Source: Hippopus hippopus (Eukaryota > Mollusca > Bivalvia > Cardiida > Cardiidae). Taken from it: a DNA stretch of 64,000 bases. Where the stretch lies: the NCBI GenBank assembly GCA_946811185.2, contig OX328108.1, forward strand, positions 19,291,239 through 19,355,238, written 5' to 3'. This document shows, in pieces, positions 9,365-19,984 of the stretch (the stretch's first letter is position 1; every line of letters starts with the position of its first letter). The position numbers were made by a program, and so were the translations under genes. The notes below the pieces were generated by a model. The model was not told the origin of the DNA. It saw nothing but the letters and a program-made list of their open reading frames with translations, and ran no database searches.

Positions 9365-10033
9365 TACAAATTGAAAGCATTTGCAGGAGACAGATTATGT
9401 ACAACTCAAATTTTGGGATTTGTCCCGGAAAGGATAAGAAATATTGTGGCTAAAGAAGAAAATGCTGGAAACCAGTATTTTTCTCCTTTTTATACGTCCG
9501 TCAAAGACGGGACGTATTATGGGATCACCCATGGCGTCCGGGCGGGCGGGCAGCATCCAGTTCTTTGTCCGGAACATAACTTTGTCATCTCCAGTGTGAT
9601 TGACTTGAAACTTGGCATTTGTCTTTCTTGCAATAATACGGAGTGCAGTGCAAAAGAACCATAACTCTACCTGGTGCTGTCTTTGAGTTATTTCCCTTTG
9701 ATTGTCATTTTTACAGCATTTTCTGCTTCTCTGGAATATAATGTCATCTCTAGTCTGAACATCTTCAAATTTGGTATGCATGATTGTTGAAAAATTACGG
9801 AGTGCATTGCACAGAAACCATAACTCTTCCTAGCACGAATTTTGAGTTATTCCTCCTTTGATCTTCATTTTTATAGCATTTCTTGCTTGTCCGGAGCATA
9901 ACTTTGTCATCTCAAGTCAGAACGACCTCAAACTTGGTATGCATTTTTGTTGCAATATTACGGAGTACAGTGCGCAAGAAGAATAACTCTACCTAGGGCG
10001 GATTTTGAGTAATTCCACTTTGATCTTCATTTT

Positions 10034-11423
10034 TAGCTCCACTGGCCGAAGGCCAGCGGGCTTATGTCATGGCCTGTTGTCCGTCGTCCGTCCGTCCGTC
10101 CGTCCGTTAACTTTTTTTTTAAACGTCTTCTTCTCTGAAACTACCCATCCAATTTTGATGAAACTTCACAGAAATGATCCTGCCATGGTCCTCTTCAGAA
10201 TTTCTTGAAAGAATTTAATTCCTTCAAAAACTCTGGTTGCCATGGCAACAAAACTGAAAAATTTTGAAAATCTTTGAAAATCTTCTTGTCTGAAACCGTA
10301 AGGCCAAGGGCTACCAAATTTTGCATGTAGCTTTATCTAGTGGACCTCTACCAAGTTTCTTCAATTTATAGCCCTGGGGTCAAAATTGGCCCCGCCCCGG
10401 GGGTTACAAGTTATACATGGGCTTATTTAGGGAGAACTTTAAAATTCCTCTTCTACCTAGCCATAGGGCCTAGAGCTACCAAATTTGGCATGTAGCTTTA
10501 TCTAGTGGACTTCTGCCAAGATTGTTCAAATTATAGCCCTGGGGTCAAATTAGGCCCTGCCCGGGGGTAACAAGTTTTACATGGGCTTATATAACAAGTT
10601 TTACATGGGCTTATATAGGGAGAACTTTAAAATTCTTCTTTGACCTAGCCATGGGGCCTAGGGCGACCAAATTTGGCATGTAGCTTTATCTAGTGGACCT
10701 GTACCAAGGGTGTCCAAATTATAGCTGAGGGTCAAATTTGACTTCGCTCCGGGGGGGTAACATGTTTTACATGGGCGGGCTTATATAGGAAAATCTTTCA
10801 CATCTAGCTATAAGGGCTAGGGCTATCAAATTTTGCATTTAGCTTTATCTAGGGGGTCTCTATCAAGGGTGCCCAAATTATAGCCCAGGGGGTCAAATGT
10901 AGCCCCACCCCAGGGGGTCACAAGTTCTACATGGTCTTATATAAGGAAACTTTAATAATCTACTTGTACATAGCCATATTTAGGCCTAGGGCTACCAAAT
11001 TTTGCATGTAACTTTATATAATGGGCCTCTACCAAGAGGGCCCAAATTTTAACTTTGGGGGTCAAGTTTGACTCCACACCAGGGGTCACAAGTTTTACAT
11101 TGGCTTTTATAGTGAAAACTTGATAAACCTGTGTCATGGATCACATATTTTACAGGGCCTTTTATTCAGCAAACTTGTTTTACATGACTTTTTATTGGGC
11201 AAGATTAAAAAATCTTTTTGTTTATAACCACACATTCTAGTTTCATATTGTAGGTCTGGGGTCAAAATTGCCTTCATTCCAGGGATTGCAAGTTTAACAT
11301 GGGCTTCAAAATATTGTCACTTCAATTTAAACATTAATCAAGGGAAATAACTCTTTTTATGAAAGATAAAGTTTGTTACTATTTACCTCCCTTGATTATC
11401 AAGCTGCAGTGATACAAGTTTTT
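10034..11423 (+). mobile_element. HINE-1a, tandem-repeat element in HINE-4
   Basis: The head TAGCTCCACTGGCCGAAGGC leads into a (GTCC)n run (10080-10106). About seven units of roughly 160 bp follow (ATTATAGCCCTGGGGTCAAA ... TTTTACATGGGCTTATAT ... CATGTAGCTTTATCTAGTGG), decaying rightward. The 3' terminus is missing because HINE-1b abuts it. Confidence 0.7.
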
Positions 11424-11798
11424 TAGCTCCACTGGCCGAAGGCCAGCAGGCTTATGTTATGGCCCGTTGTCCGTTGTGCGTCCATCCGTATGTTAACTTT
11501 TTTTACAGGGCTTTTCATTGGGAAAAATTTGAAAATCTTCTTGTTTATAACATTCAAGAACTGAATTATTTGGTATGGAGCTTTATATTGTGGACCTCCA
11601 CCAGGATTCAAATAATTATAGCTTTGCGATCAAAATTGGCTTTGCCCATGGATCACAACTTTCTCGTAGGATTAGATAGAAAAATGTTTGCATGTCCTCG
11701 TGTTTGAAATCAATTTGCTGAATATTGTAATGTTTGGCTTGTAGTGTTTTTACTTAATAGCCAGTGGAGCGATACAGGGCCATCATGGCCCTCTTGTT
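11424..11798 (+). mobile_element. HINE-1b, short complete copy
   Basis: A second head (TAGCTCCACTGGCCGAAGGC) is followed by about two units. The subterminal complement GCCAGTGGAGC (about 11760-11770), the hairpin GGGCCATCATGGCCC and CTCTTGTT then close it. Only this 3' end serves HINE-1a/1b, so HINE-1b probably inserted into HINE-1a or arose by internal deletion after duplication. Confidence 0.65.
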
Positions 11799-12381
11799 AC
11801 AGTATTTCTGGCTTGCCCGGAACGGAACTTTGTCACCTCAAGTCAAATTGACTTGAGACTTGGTAAACATGTTTGTTGCAGTTACGAAAAGTGCAATGCA
11901 CTGGATCCGTAACCTTACCTAATGCCCTTTTGGAATTATTCCCTATTCACTATTTTTTTTACAACTTTTCATGCTTCTCTACAATATAACTTTGTCTTTT
12001 CATTTTGGAATGACCTGAAACTTTATATGCATGTGTCCTTAACATTAGAGGAGACATTCATACCTATTTCAATCACTTACATGATTTCTGCTGCACTACT
12101 ATTTTCCTCTACCTGCCCTTTACAATTATTATCCCCCCTCTACAACTGGCAGTGGGACGGGCATGTCTTGCGACAATTTGCCGCTCTTGTTTCACAATAT
12201 TTTCAAAAGCCCTCTTCCTTAGAATTGTTAAAGCTTGAGACTGTTTGGGAAAGGGTTAAGCAGAGGTAGACATGAAAAAAAGTTGAAATTATTTATGGAG
12301 CAACACATTATTATTGTTAGCAGAAAAGATTGAGACAGGAAATGATAAAAAATTCATGATGTTAAATGAAACAAGTTTTGC

Positions 12382-12510
12382 CAAGTTAACCCTTTTGATG
12401 CTCCTCCCAGTGCTTTTGTTGGTAGTATAGATCAAGGAAATTTAGATCAAGAACAGGCCCCATGAAATATGCAGTCTCATCTAAGGTCTAATATTTCAAC
12501 AGGTAGTGAA
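12382..12510. mobile_element. Decayed Q/R-MITE
   Basis: TTAACCCTTTTGATGCTCCT followed by a weak hairpin containing GTATAGATCAAG and GCAGTCTCATCTAAG. Confidence 0.4.
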
Positions 12511-12680
12511 ATATTCTAGCTGTTCAAATTGAAGTCTTTGGGGCTTTTAATGTTTAGTTAAAATATTCATTTTCATATATATATGGTGAGTTTCATATAG
12601 GTGAAAAGGACTAAGAAGTCTCAAGACCTCAGTCATGAATACCGATTTGAAATGTTCTCTTGATTTATTAAGCATTTTAA

Positions 12681-12898
12681 CCTTTTACCACAATTCCAAA
12701 TTTGGACAACCCTTTGAGATAAATCTTTTGAAAACATTTGGGGAAAAGGAGAAATGATGGTAACCAGCATTTTATCCTTTTCCCACAATAATTTCTTCCA
12801 TTTCAAAGGCAAAAGTTACCTTTTGAGTTACAATTAATTTACCATATGCGAAAACTTTTGATGTGGACAAGTCTAAAATTTTGTTGTTCAGTAAAGGG
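12681..12898 (+). mobile_element. P-MITE P16
   Basis: TTAA 12677-12680 and 12899-12902. Diverged, with the hairpin still recognisable. Confidence 0.8.
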
Positions 12899-13089
12899 TT
12901 AAAGGTCAAGATTTGAAAACAAAAGGCAACAGAAATCAGGAGAAGGAATGTTTCCTGAAACTGATGAGAAGATCTGATGTGAATTAAAAAATCAATGGAG
13001 TAAATCACTGGTAGGATTGTTTAGAATGGGCATAACTGACGATTATCTGGCAAGGGACTGAAATGCAGGTATTGATTGCCAACGATTGG

Positions 13090-13365
13090 TTAAATAAATA
13101 CCGTTGTCCTTGTTCCGCTATAAAGACATACTCTCATATACGTCATCCCGGCAATCTCTTGTATCCATATCACCTGGAATCGATACAGGAAACTTGTTAA
13201 ATGTCCGAACAGGGGAAATTTATTGGATTTCATTTGTGGCAGGAAATTGCACTTAAAAGAGGCGGCAGTTATGTTCTCCATGTTTCGGACGTCCACATCA
13301 TTGGCTGAGGAAATACAAACTAGTATAACCCAGCATGCTTCTGTTGTGCTAGATATTTGTCTCAT
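13090..13365 (-). CDS. Candidate open frame, unknown product
   Basis: A 91-codon minus-strand frame starts MRQISSTTEACWVILVCISS, so the first 20 residues look mildly signal-like. It lies in about 390 bp between P16 and an R-MITE that matches none of the repeat families in this window. A possible donor, CGATTCCAG|GTGATATG, lies about 64 codons in. A TGA stands immediately before the ATG, so the frame does not extend upstream. No domain is recognised and it could be chance. Confidence 0.12.
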   Translation of the reverse strand: MRQISSTTEACWVILVCISSANDVDVRNMENITAASFKCNFLPQMKSNKFPLFGHLTSFLYRFQVIWIQEIAGMTYMRVCLYSGTRTTVFI

Positions 13366-13405
13366 TCATGATGTTGGAGAACTGATTGATTCTTGGATTT
13401 AATAA

Positions 13406-13609
13406 CCCTTATTCTACTAAATAACTAAAATAAAATTTTAAGTTCGATAGTAAAAACCCAAATATTGCCATTTCAAAGTTATGTTTGGGGGAATAATATC
13501 TCCTCATCGGACAGTGTAGATCCAAGATCAGACTGCACGTTCTGTGCAGTCTGATCTTGATCTACACTGTCCGCCAAAGGTCAGTGAGTCGCGCTTAGCA
13601 GCCTAAAGG
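13406..13609. mobile_element. R-MITE, best copy
   Basis: The left end is CCCTTATTCTACTAAATAAC after ATAA. A near-perfect hairpin (about 13507-13572) has arms GTGTAGATCCAAGATCAGAC and the complement. The right end is GCGCTTAGCAGCCTAAAGG followed by TTAA 13610-13613, shared with P17. Confidence 0.7.
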
Positions 13610-13613
13610 TTAA

Positions 13614-13825
13614 CCCTTTACCACACAGCTCCAAGTTTAAATGACGCTTAGGAAGAAAGCTTTTCGAAACATAGTGGAAAAAGGAAGAGACAGCATTTTC
13701 TCCATTTCCCAAAATGTTTTCTACCCTTCCATGGACAAATTCTATCATTTCAGCCACATTTGATTTGTTGTCTGCCAATGCTTTCAAAGTTGGACAAGTC
13801 TAAAATATAATATTATTGTTGTTGG
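13614..13825 (+). mobile_element. P-MITE P17
   Basis: Between shared TTAA 13610-13613 and 13826-13829. Part of the left palindrome stem is deleted. Confidence 0.8.
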
Positions 13826-13829
13826 TTAA

Positions 13830-14050
13830 CTCTTTACCAAACAATCCCTGGTTTTTACGACCCTGGGAAAGATGCTTTTTGAAAACATTGTGGGAAAAGG
13901 AGAAAATGCTGGTAACCAGCATTTTCTCCTTTTCCCACAATGTTTTCTATCCTGCTGGAAACAAATTTCGATTTTTGAGTTTCGTTTATTTTGTTGTCTG
14001 CAAATGCTTTCAATTTGGATCAGTCTAAAATTTTGTCCTTTGGTAAAGAG
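13830..14050 (+). mobile_element. P-MITE P18, reference copy (221 bp, piggyBac-type MITE)
   Basis: An intact copy that defines the family. TTAA 13826-13829 and 14051-14054 flank ends CTCTTTACCA and TGGTAAAGAG. A 51-nt short arm (13830-13880) leads to a perfect palindrome at 13881-13947: 33 bases, one unpaired A at 13914, then the exact complement. The 103-nt long arm follows (13948-14050) with TCTGCAAATGCTTTCAATTT. There is no coding potential. TTAA duplication with CCCTTT-type ends is the piggyBac signature. The hairpin has no counterpart in textbook piggyBac MITEs that I know of. The source transposase is not in this window. Confidence 0.9.
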
Positions 14051-14118
14051 TTAAGGCACTTACATCAGGACTTGGCAAAATTCAAAGCATTAGCTCAAAT
14101 AAGAATTTCTGTTTTTAA

Positions 14119-14327
14119 CTCTGTACCAAATGACAAAATTTTACACTTGTAGATTTTGAAAGCATATGCAGAAGACAAATAAACTCTGTTCATATGGTAA
14201 AAGTTTGTCTGTCATGGAAGAAAACATTGTGAAAAAAGGAGAAAATGTTAGTTACATTTTCCAACATTGTTTTCAAAAGCCTACTTTTTCATGGTCATTG
14301 AAACTCGGGATTGTGTGGTGAAAGCTT
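14119..14327 (-). mobile_element. P-MITE P19
   Basis: TTAA 14115-14118 at the left. Right end GGTGAAAGCTTAG. Part of the right stem is deleted. Confidence 0.75.
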
Positions 14328-14330
14328 AGT

Positions 14331-15524
14331 ATGGTTGAAAACATTGTGGCAAAAAGAGAAAATGCTGTTTTCGGAAATTCCAGCATTTTCAGCTGCACTG
14401 GCCAAAGGCCAGCGGGCTTATGTCATGGCCAGGTGTCCGTCGTGCATCTGTCTGTGTGTCCGTCTGTGCGTGTATGTGTGCGTTAACTTTTATTTTAAAC
14501 ATCTTCTCCTCTGAAACTACCCATCCAGTTTTGATGAAACTTCACAGAAATGATCCTGCCATGGTCCTCTTCAGAATTTTTTGAAAGAATTTTATTCCTT
14601 CAAAAATTCTGGTTGCCATGGCAACAAAACTTAATAATATTGGAAATCTTTGAAAATCTTCTTGTCTGAAACCATAAGGCCTAGGGCTACCAAATTTGGC
14701 ATGTAGCTTTATCTAGAAGACCTCTATCAAGTTGCTTCAAATTATAGCCCTGGGGTCAAAATTGGTCACAAGTTTTAAATGGGCTTATATAAGAGAAAAC
14801 TTTAGAAATCTTTCTGTACCTAGCCGTAAGGCCTAGGGCTACCAAACTTTTCATGTCGCTTTATCTAGTGGGCTTCTACCAAGAGTGCCCAAATTATAGC
14901 CCTCAAGTCAAGTGTGACCCGGCCCCAGGGGTCACAAGTTTTACATGGGCTATAAAAAGAAAACTTTAGAAATCTTCCTGTACCTAGCCTTAAGGCCTAG
15001 GGCTACCAAATTTTGCATGTGGCTTTATCTAGTGGGCCTCTACCAAGAGTGCCCAAATTATAGCCCTGGGGTAAAAATTGGCCCTGCCCCGGGGGTCACA
15101 AGTTTTACATGGGATTATACAGAAAAAACTTTAGAAATCTCCCTGTACTTAGTCTTTAAGCCTAGGTTTACCAAATTTTGCATGTAGCTCTATCTAGTGG
15201 GCCTCTACCAAGAGTGCCCAAATTATAGCCCTAGGGTCGAATTTGATCCCACCCCAGGGGTCAAAAGTTTTACTTGGGCTTATGATTATAGTGAAAACTT
15301 TAGAAATCTTTTTACTAACCATAAGAACTAAGGCTACCAATACAGTCCTGTCTCAGGGGTCTCATGTTCAAAACCATTTGGCCAAGTATTGAAATGTTTG
15401 GCATGTAGGGTTTTTACTTATTGGCAAGTTGAGCAATACAGGGCCATCATGGCCCTCTTGTTCTCCTTTTCGCACCATACATTTTTCCTGGTGGCCATTA
15501 AAAGATGTGATTGTTTGGTATAGG
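14331..15524 (-). mobile_element. P-MITE P20, split by HINE-1c
   Basis: Pieces at 14331-14389 and 15463-15524. The left end is truncated and the right TTAA is at 15525-15528. HINE-1c lies about ten bases right of the palindrome centre, between CAGCATTTT and CTCCTTTT. Confidence 0.75.
14390..15462 (+). mobile_element. HINE-1c
   Basis: Same family as HINE-1a: head CAGCTGCACTGGCCAAAGGC, a (GTCC/GTGT) run, about four units of roughly 163 bp, then GCAAGTTGAGCAATACAGGG, the hairpin GGGCCATCATGGCCC and CTCTTGTT. Confidence 0.75.
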
Positions 15525-15528
15525 GTTA

Positions 15529-15944
15529 AAAAGCATCTAAATGACCACATGCACTGTTTTCCAAAGACCACTTTCCAGTTAAGTAGTTCTTGCCCAGACA
15601 AATACCATTATCCTAAGGTATCAGGTTGCAGCATTTGATATGGATTGATACACTTTATATGCAATCATGGGACATTTCTGATTTAACCCATTACCACCTA
15701 TAGAACAATTATTGTAGTCTTTCAGAAAACCCTCCAAAAGAAGCCTGAGGCAAATGGAGAGATTACATGTTAGAAGCAATGTCCTCTGTAGCCAAAAAGT
15801 TTTGCTTACAATGTTTTCAAAGAACTGCCCATGGAAGACTGTTGCCAGATGACACCTTTGTTACTTGTATGTATTCATACATTTACATGTTTCTTGATTT
15901 TGTTGTCGATATGGTATTGCATTACAGTAATTTTTCTTTAACTG
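15529..15944. other. No feature recognised
   Basis: No repeat or convincing frame. Confidence 0.3.
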
Positions 15945-16215
15945 TATATGGCCTGCAACACGCGAAAAGGGGCATTCGGACATTTGTGTAAAGTGTCGTC
16001 TCGGATCGGCCTGCGCAGTCCTCGTAGGCCAGTCTGAAACGACACTTTCCGTTTTTATGTAATTTTCTGTTTTGCGCGAGTCTACTGTGGCACAAAATCT
16101 AATGTAGTCGTAAAGTGCCGTCTTGGATTAGTCTGCACGGACTGCGCAGGCTGATGCGAGACGACACTTTACACAAATGTCCGAATGCCCCTTTTCGCGT
16201 ATTGCAAGCCATATA
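15945..16215. mobile_element. C-type palindromic MITE (copy C1)
   Basis: 271 bp with inverted ends TATATGGCYTGCAAYACGCG continuing through GAAAAGGGGCATTCGGACAT. It contains two internal hairpins around GGCCTGCGCAGTCC and CTGCACGGACTGCGCAG. Confidence 0.7.
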
Positions 16216-16251
16216 GGGTTCAAATATATGAATGGAAAGGACCTGTATCTA

Positions 16252-17414
16252 CGAGGGTTGTTCGATATGTAATGTGTATTGTACGATATCTCAAAAGCAT
16301 TTGACTCAAATAGTGAAATGAACATTACATCCCTTCAAAGTATTCTCAGCGGTTTGAAATACATAATTTCAATCTCTGAATCCATTTCCGAAATGCGTCA
16401 CGGTACGCTGATTTAAGTAGACCTCTGAGGCACTGACTGATGGCTGAGCCAAGGGCTTGTCGGGACTTTTAACGACGACCAGATAAGAACTTTTTAAGTT
16501 TTGGAAAAAGGAAAAAGTCGCATGGGGCTAGATCTGGAGAGTATGGTGGGTGTGGCAAGACAGTAACCTTCTCCGACTTCAAAAATTGCTTCACAAGCTC
16601 AGATGTATGTGATGGAGCATTATCATGAAGTAGACGAACATGCCCAAATCCTGACACAGGGCGTCGTTTAAGATAATATTTCCTGACCTTTTTTAGTATA
16701 ACATCTCGGTAATACCGACCTGTAACAATTTTGCCCTTCGGCACCGGAATTTGTATGGCTATACCATCACATGAGAAGAATATGCAATAAAGAACCTTCT
16801 TTGTGCTTGTGCTTCTTTTGGCAACTACAGGCTTTATACCGTGTTTAGTTAGCCATATTTTGTTTCCAATTTTTCTTACTGGTTCAAAATAGTGAACTCA
16901 TGTTTTGTCACCTGTAACAATGTTTGCAAATTGTCTTTGATTGAATTTGGGAAACATTTTGAGCAATTGCTTAGCGGTTTGTACTCGTACCCGTTTTTGG
17001 TCATCTGTCAATATGAGGTATCCATCTGGCAGAAATCTTTGACGGACTCTGTGCCAGTCAGAAATTTCTTTCTCTAACTACGAACTGTCTCATAAGATAC
17101 CTTATCAGACCCACAAACTTCCCCCATTCAGTAAAAATCTGCATTACCGAATGACCGAGTTTTGTGCGAACTTTTATATAAGCTCTAATTTCTTCAATAT
17201 TCTTAATCCGTTTCCCAACCATTTTTACAACAGTGGTCAACGACTAGCTCTATTGAAATGACTATAAGTTTAAAACTATGTGGAGCTGAAGGCTTGAGTT
17301 TATACCATTGGAAAGGTATTGAATAGAGCTATTCAAGCGTATCATCATCCATGAAATCGTGCAAAGCGTTATCGCGCTGTGGTACAATACACATTACATA
17401 TCGAACAGCCCTCA
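16252..17414 (-). mobile_element. mariner 2, internally deleted
   Basis: 1163 bp with TA at 16250-16251 and 17415-17416 and the same TIRs as mariner 1. It aligns throughout with mariner 1 except for a loss of about 170 bp near 17034 that removes the helix-turn-helix coding region. Confidence 0.9.
16325..17222 (-). pseudogene. mariner transposase, inactivated (mariner 2)
   Basis: From the MVGKRIKN start (17222) to the stop at 16325-16327. Relative to mariner 1 it has an internal deletion of about 170 bp, a one-base loss early in the frame, and TAA at 16469-16471 in place of TAC (Tyr). It keeps residues mariner 1 has lost: CGA (Arg) at the position of the mariner 1 TGA, and the third catalytic Asp (GAC, 16517-16519) in YSPDLAPCDFF. 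The two copies were therefore disabled independently. Confidence 0.88.
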
Positions 17415-17416
17415 TA

Positions 17417-17540
17417 CATTGCCTGCATTTTCTGATTATTCCACAACATTTTTTGCTTTTTAAAAGATGAATTCTATCATTTGAAAAGCACCTTGTATGC
17501 CATCTGCTGATGGCTTCCCTATTAACAAATTAAAATTTTG
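17417..17540 (+). mobile_element. P-MITE P21, right part
   Basis: Palindrome right stem plus long arm (TTCTATCATTTGAAAAGCAC), diverged. It begins at the TA flanking mariner 2, so mariner 2 appears to have inserted at the palindrome apex. The left half is poorly preserved (16216-16249). Confidence 0.55.
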
Positions 17541-17543
17541 TGG

Positions 17544-17711
17544 CAACTCTTTACCAAAGGACAAAATTCTGGATTTGTCTATTTTTGAGACAATAAATCA
17601 AATGTGGCTAAAATGGTGAGGATTGTCTTGGAAAGAGTATCTATTTAAAGCATTATCCTCAAGGGTTTAAAAGCTGACTCTTTCAGGGTCGGGATTTTGT
17701 TGTAAAGGGTT
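17544..17711 (-). mobile_element. P-MITE P22, degraded
   Basis: Long-arm left end CTCTTTACCAAAGGACAAAA and right end TTGTAAAGGGTTA. The palindrome is largely deleted. Confidence 0.65.
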
Positions 17712-17884
17712 ATGGTGACTGAAGTCTGTTGTGTTTGTCACAGGATAAACTTTCCCTGTAAATGTGTTGATATGTTTGAAAGATTAGTTCTGTAAGAACT
17801 ATTTACTTTGTTGACAAGTGCTGTGGAAGAAATTTATCAATACCACATCACTTTGAAACTTAAGAAACATTGATACACTACTGG

Positions 17885-18341
17885 TGTATCTTATGGAATA
17901 CCGTTAGGGCCATTGCCTATGAATTTGTTGATTTTAAATGCGATACTGGATAGTACGATGGTGATAACACGATAGTACAATGACGATAATGCGATAGTAT
18001 GATGATGATAACACGATAGTATGATGGTGATAAAGCTATAATATGATGATGATGATAACACGATAGTACAATATTGATAATGCGATAGTACAATGGTGAT
18101 AATGCAATAGTACGATGATCATAACGCAATAGTGCGATGGTGATAACAGGATAGTACGATGATGATAAAGTGATAGTACAATGATGAAAACATGGTATTA
18201 TATCGCACCATCATCATCGTGCTGTTGCGTTATCACCATTGTAGTATCATGATTTCACGTTATCACCATTGTACTATCGAGCATCGCGTTTAAAATCAAC
18301 AAATTCATAGGTGATGGCCCTAACAGTATTCCGTAGTATCT
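17885..18341. mobile_element. Foldback element with 22-bp tandem repeats (FB2)
   Basis: Terminal inverted repeats of about 62 bp (ATGAATTTGTTGATTTTAAA at 17920 and its complement at 18287) enclose an array of about eleven 22-bp units of the form GATAGTACGATGATGATAAC (17950-18190). About three inverted units follow before the right end. Confidence 0.75.
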
Positions 18342-18375
18342 TGCATTGAATCATAGATTCTGAGTTGGAATTTAA

Positions 18376-18589
18376 CCCTGTACCTCTTAATTATGACTTT
18401 TAACAACCGTGAGAAAAAAAGCTTTCGAAAAAATTGTTGGAGGAGAGAATGCTATTTTCTCCTTTTCCCACAGAGTTTTCTGTCTTCCCTTCCCTAAAAA
18501 AATTTAAATTTGGGGGTCACATTCATTTTATTGTCTGCAAATGTTTGGTTTGGACAAGTCGAACATTTTGCCTTAAAATTAGTAAGGAA
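18376..18589 (+). mobile_element. P-MITE P23
   Basis: TTAA 18372-18375 and 18590-18593. The centre of the palindrome is deleted. Confidence 0.75.
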
Positions 18590-18614
18590 TTAATCCTGGC
18601 AGTCATGCTTAGGT

Positions 18615-18935
18615 AGTCCTGGTAGCTCAGTCGGTAGTGTACAGGACTTGAAAACAGGGCTTTGCAGGTTTAATCCCCGGCTTGGCCAATTTCTTTCCAA
18701 GGATTGATGATAGTAATTGCAACAGGATTCATTCCTCTTTCACTGCTGACCGTTATTTCACCAATGGTCATGTGGGAAAGCAGCCAGTGGCTTGGAGAGA
18801 ATATTGTACTGGTAAAAGAAACTCTAGGAAAGCATGGATAGGTGCAGTCTGGCCGCCGCAATATCACTGAAATAATGTTGAAAATGGCATTAAACACCAT
18901 GCAATCGGTCAATCAATCAATCAATCAATCAATCA
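18615..18935 (+). mobile_element. SINE-A copy 2
   Basis: Full length: A box GGTAGCTCAGTCGGTAG, a weakened B box (AGGTTTAATCC), body, and an (ATCA)n tail of about seven units. It ends next to P24. No clear target duplication. Confidence 0.8.
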
Positions 18936-18936
18936 A

Positions 18937-19420
18937 CATTCCAGACAAGTTTTCTCCATGTATTTGTTGACTTCAAGCACCAAACACCACCAAATTTTTG
19001 TTTGGTGTTGTTTGGTTGTGTTTGTCCATTAGTTGTCTACACATTACAACAAACAATGGCAAGCAATGTTTGGGGTGCTTGAAGATCATGTGATGCATCC
19101 ATCACATGATAATAAGACAGCTTCTGACTGGTCAGTATATCAAGACACCACCTAATACCAGCAAAAGGAGCATATAAAAAAGAACATATCGTAACATAAC
19201 CAAACGCTGTTTCTTAAAGTTTGCTGACTGGTCTACACTAGCAAACTTTTGTTTGCAAACAACAACAAACAAGGTGTTTGGTGATGTTTGCAAACAAATG
19301 ATTGCTAGTGAAGATATTTTCTCCTTTTTCCACAAGGTACAGTGTTTATCCTGTCAATGACAAATCCCATCATTTGAGCCACAGCTAATTTTCTATCTGC
19401 AAAAAGCTTTGAATATGTAT
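18937..19420 (+). mobile_element. P-MITE P24, split near palindrome centre
   Basis: Left scrap 18937-18957 and right part 19317-19420 (long arm ATCCCATCATTTGAGCCACA). An insertion with a duplicated TTTTCTCC separates them. Confidence 0.6.
18958..19316. mobile_element. Inserted element with 8-bp duplication, hAT-like
   Basis: 359 bp between TTTTCTCC at 18950-18957 and 19317-19324. It is rich in inverted CACCAAACA / TGTTTGGTG motifs and has a hairpin at 19225-19309 (CTAGCAAACTTTTGTTTGC). The ends show only weak inverted similarity. An 8-bp duplication would fit hAT. Confidence 0.45.
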
Positions 19421-19476
19421 CGGATAGTGCTACTGCTTACAGGAAAGTATGCAACCATGAGTGTTTTATCTTCAAT

Positions 19477-19752
19477 ATGAGCCATGCTCTGTGAAAAAGG
19501 GGGCTTAATGCATTTGCAAAAAGTATCGACCCAGGTCAGCCTGCACATTAGGGCAGGCTGACCTGAGTCAAAACTTTTCGTTTTTTGTAAATTTTCTGCA
19601 TGTCAAAGGACCAGTGTACCTGGTGAGTCAGTGTGTTGTTACACAAAATGGATTTTATGGATCCATCATTACCAGTATGCGTTGACTTGTTTGGTCTAAT
19701 GAATCACAGAGGTGCAGTGAACCTGGATTTTGCCAGAGCATGGCTCATATAT
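19477..19752. mobile_element. C-type palindromic MITE (copy C2)
   Basis: Inverted ends TATGAGCCATGCTCTGNNAA. An internal hairpin CAGGTCAGCCTGCACATTAG is followed by its complement. Related to 56.37 kb. Confidence 0.7.
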
Positions 19753-19984
19753 GATTTCATAGTACTGTTCACTGATTGGTCAAATCAGATTAATAAAGAA
19801 CAGGTTTGAAATTCGTAAAAATAGCATGTGTGGTACTTTATGTGTTGATTATGCTTGTCTTCAATAATTGAAGATGAAAACAAAGTTTTGGAAGTAAACT
19901 GAAAATATGTTTCTTACAAACTTTTTGTATGAAATAATTTTAAAAAACACACAGACTCTTTTATCATACTCCGATTATGTTGGA

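Larger units (their letters stand above)
9491..12192 (+). mobile_element. HINE-4, tandem-repeat element in the P15 palindrome
   Basis: It begins TATACGTCCGTCAAAGACGG with a short head palindrome. The core has diverged units of about 160-170 bp (ATAACTTTGTCATC ... ACGGAGTRCAGTGCRCA ... ATAACTCTACCT). It ends with an imperfect hairpin (about 12159-12181) and CTCTTGTT. It is interrupted by HINE-1a/1b. The design (subterminal repeats, tandem core, 3' hairpin, insertion in a T run) resembles non-autonomous Helentrons (HINEs) and the tandem-repeat MITEs described from clams. The class assignment is inferred from structure only. Confidence 0.6.
8005..12255 (-). mobile_element. P-MITE P15, split by mariner 1 and HINE-4
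   Basis: P-MITE pieces at about 8005-8029, 9367-9490 and 12193-12255 read on from one another. Left of mariner 1 the text is AGAATGTTAGGCTTG, right of it CAAATTGAAAGC, matching an uninterrupted long arm. The palindrome is cut by HINE-4. The right TTAA is at 12256-12259 and the left terminus is lost. Confidence 0.7.

Noticed and set aside
10080..10106. (GTCC)n runs as independent microsatellites (also 24.19, 27.93, 20.58, 28.98 kb)
   Set aside because: They occupy the same position just after the head of HINE-type elements and are treated as part of those elements.
18950..19324. Calling the 359-bp insertion a certain hAT element
   Set aside because: The 8-bp duplication fits, but terminal inverted repeats are too weak. 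Kept at low confidence.
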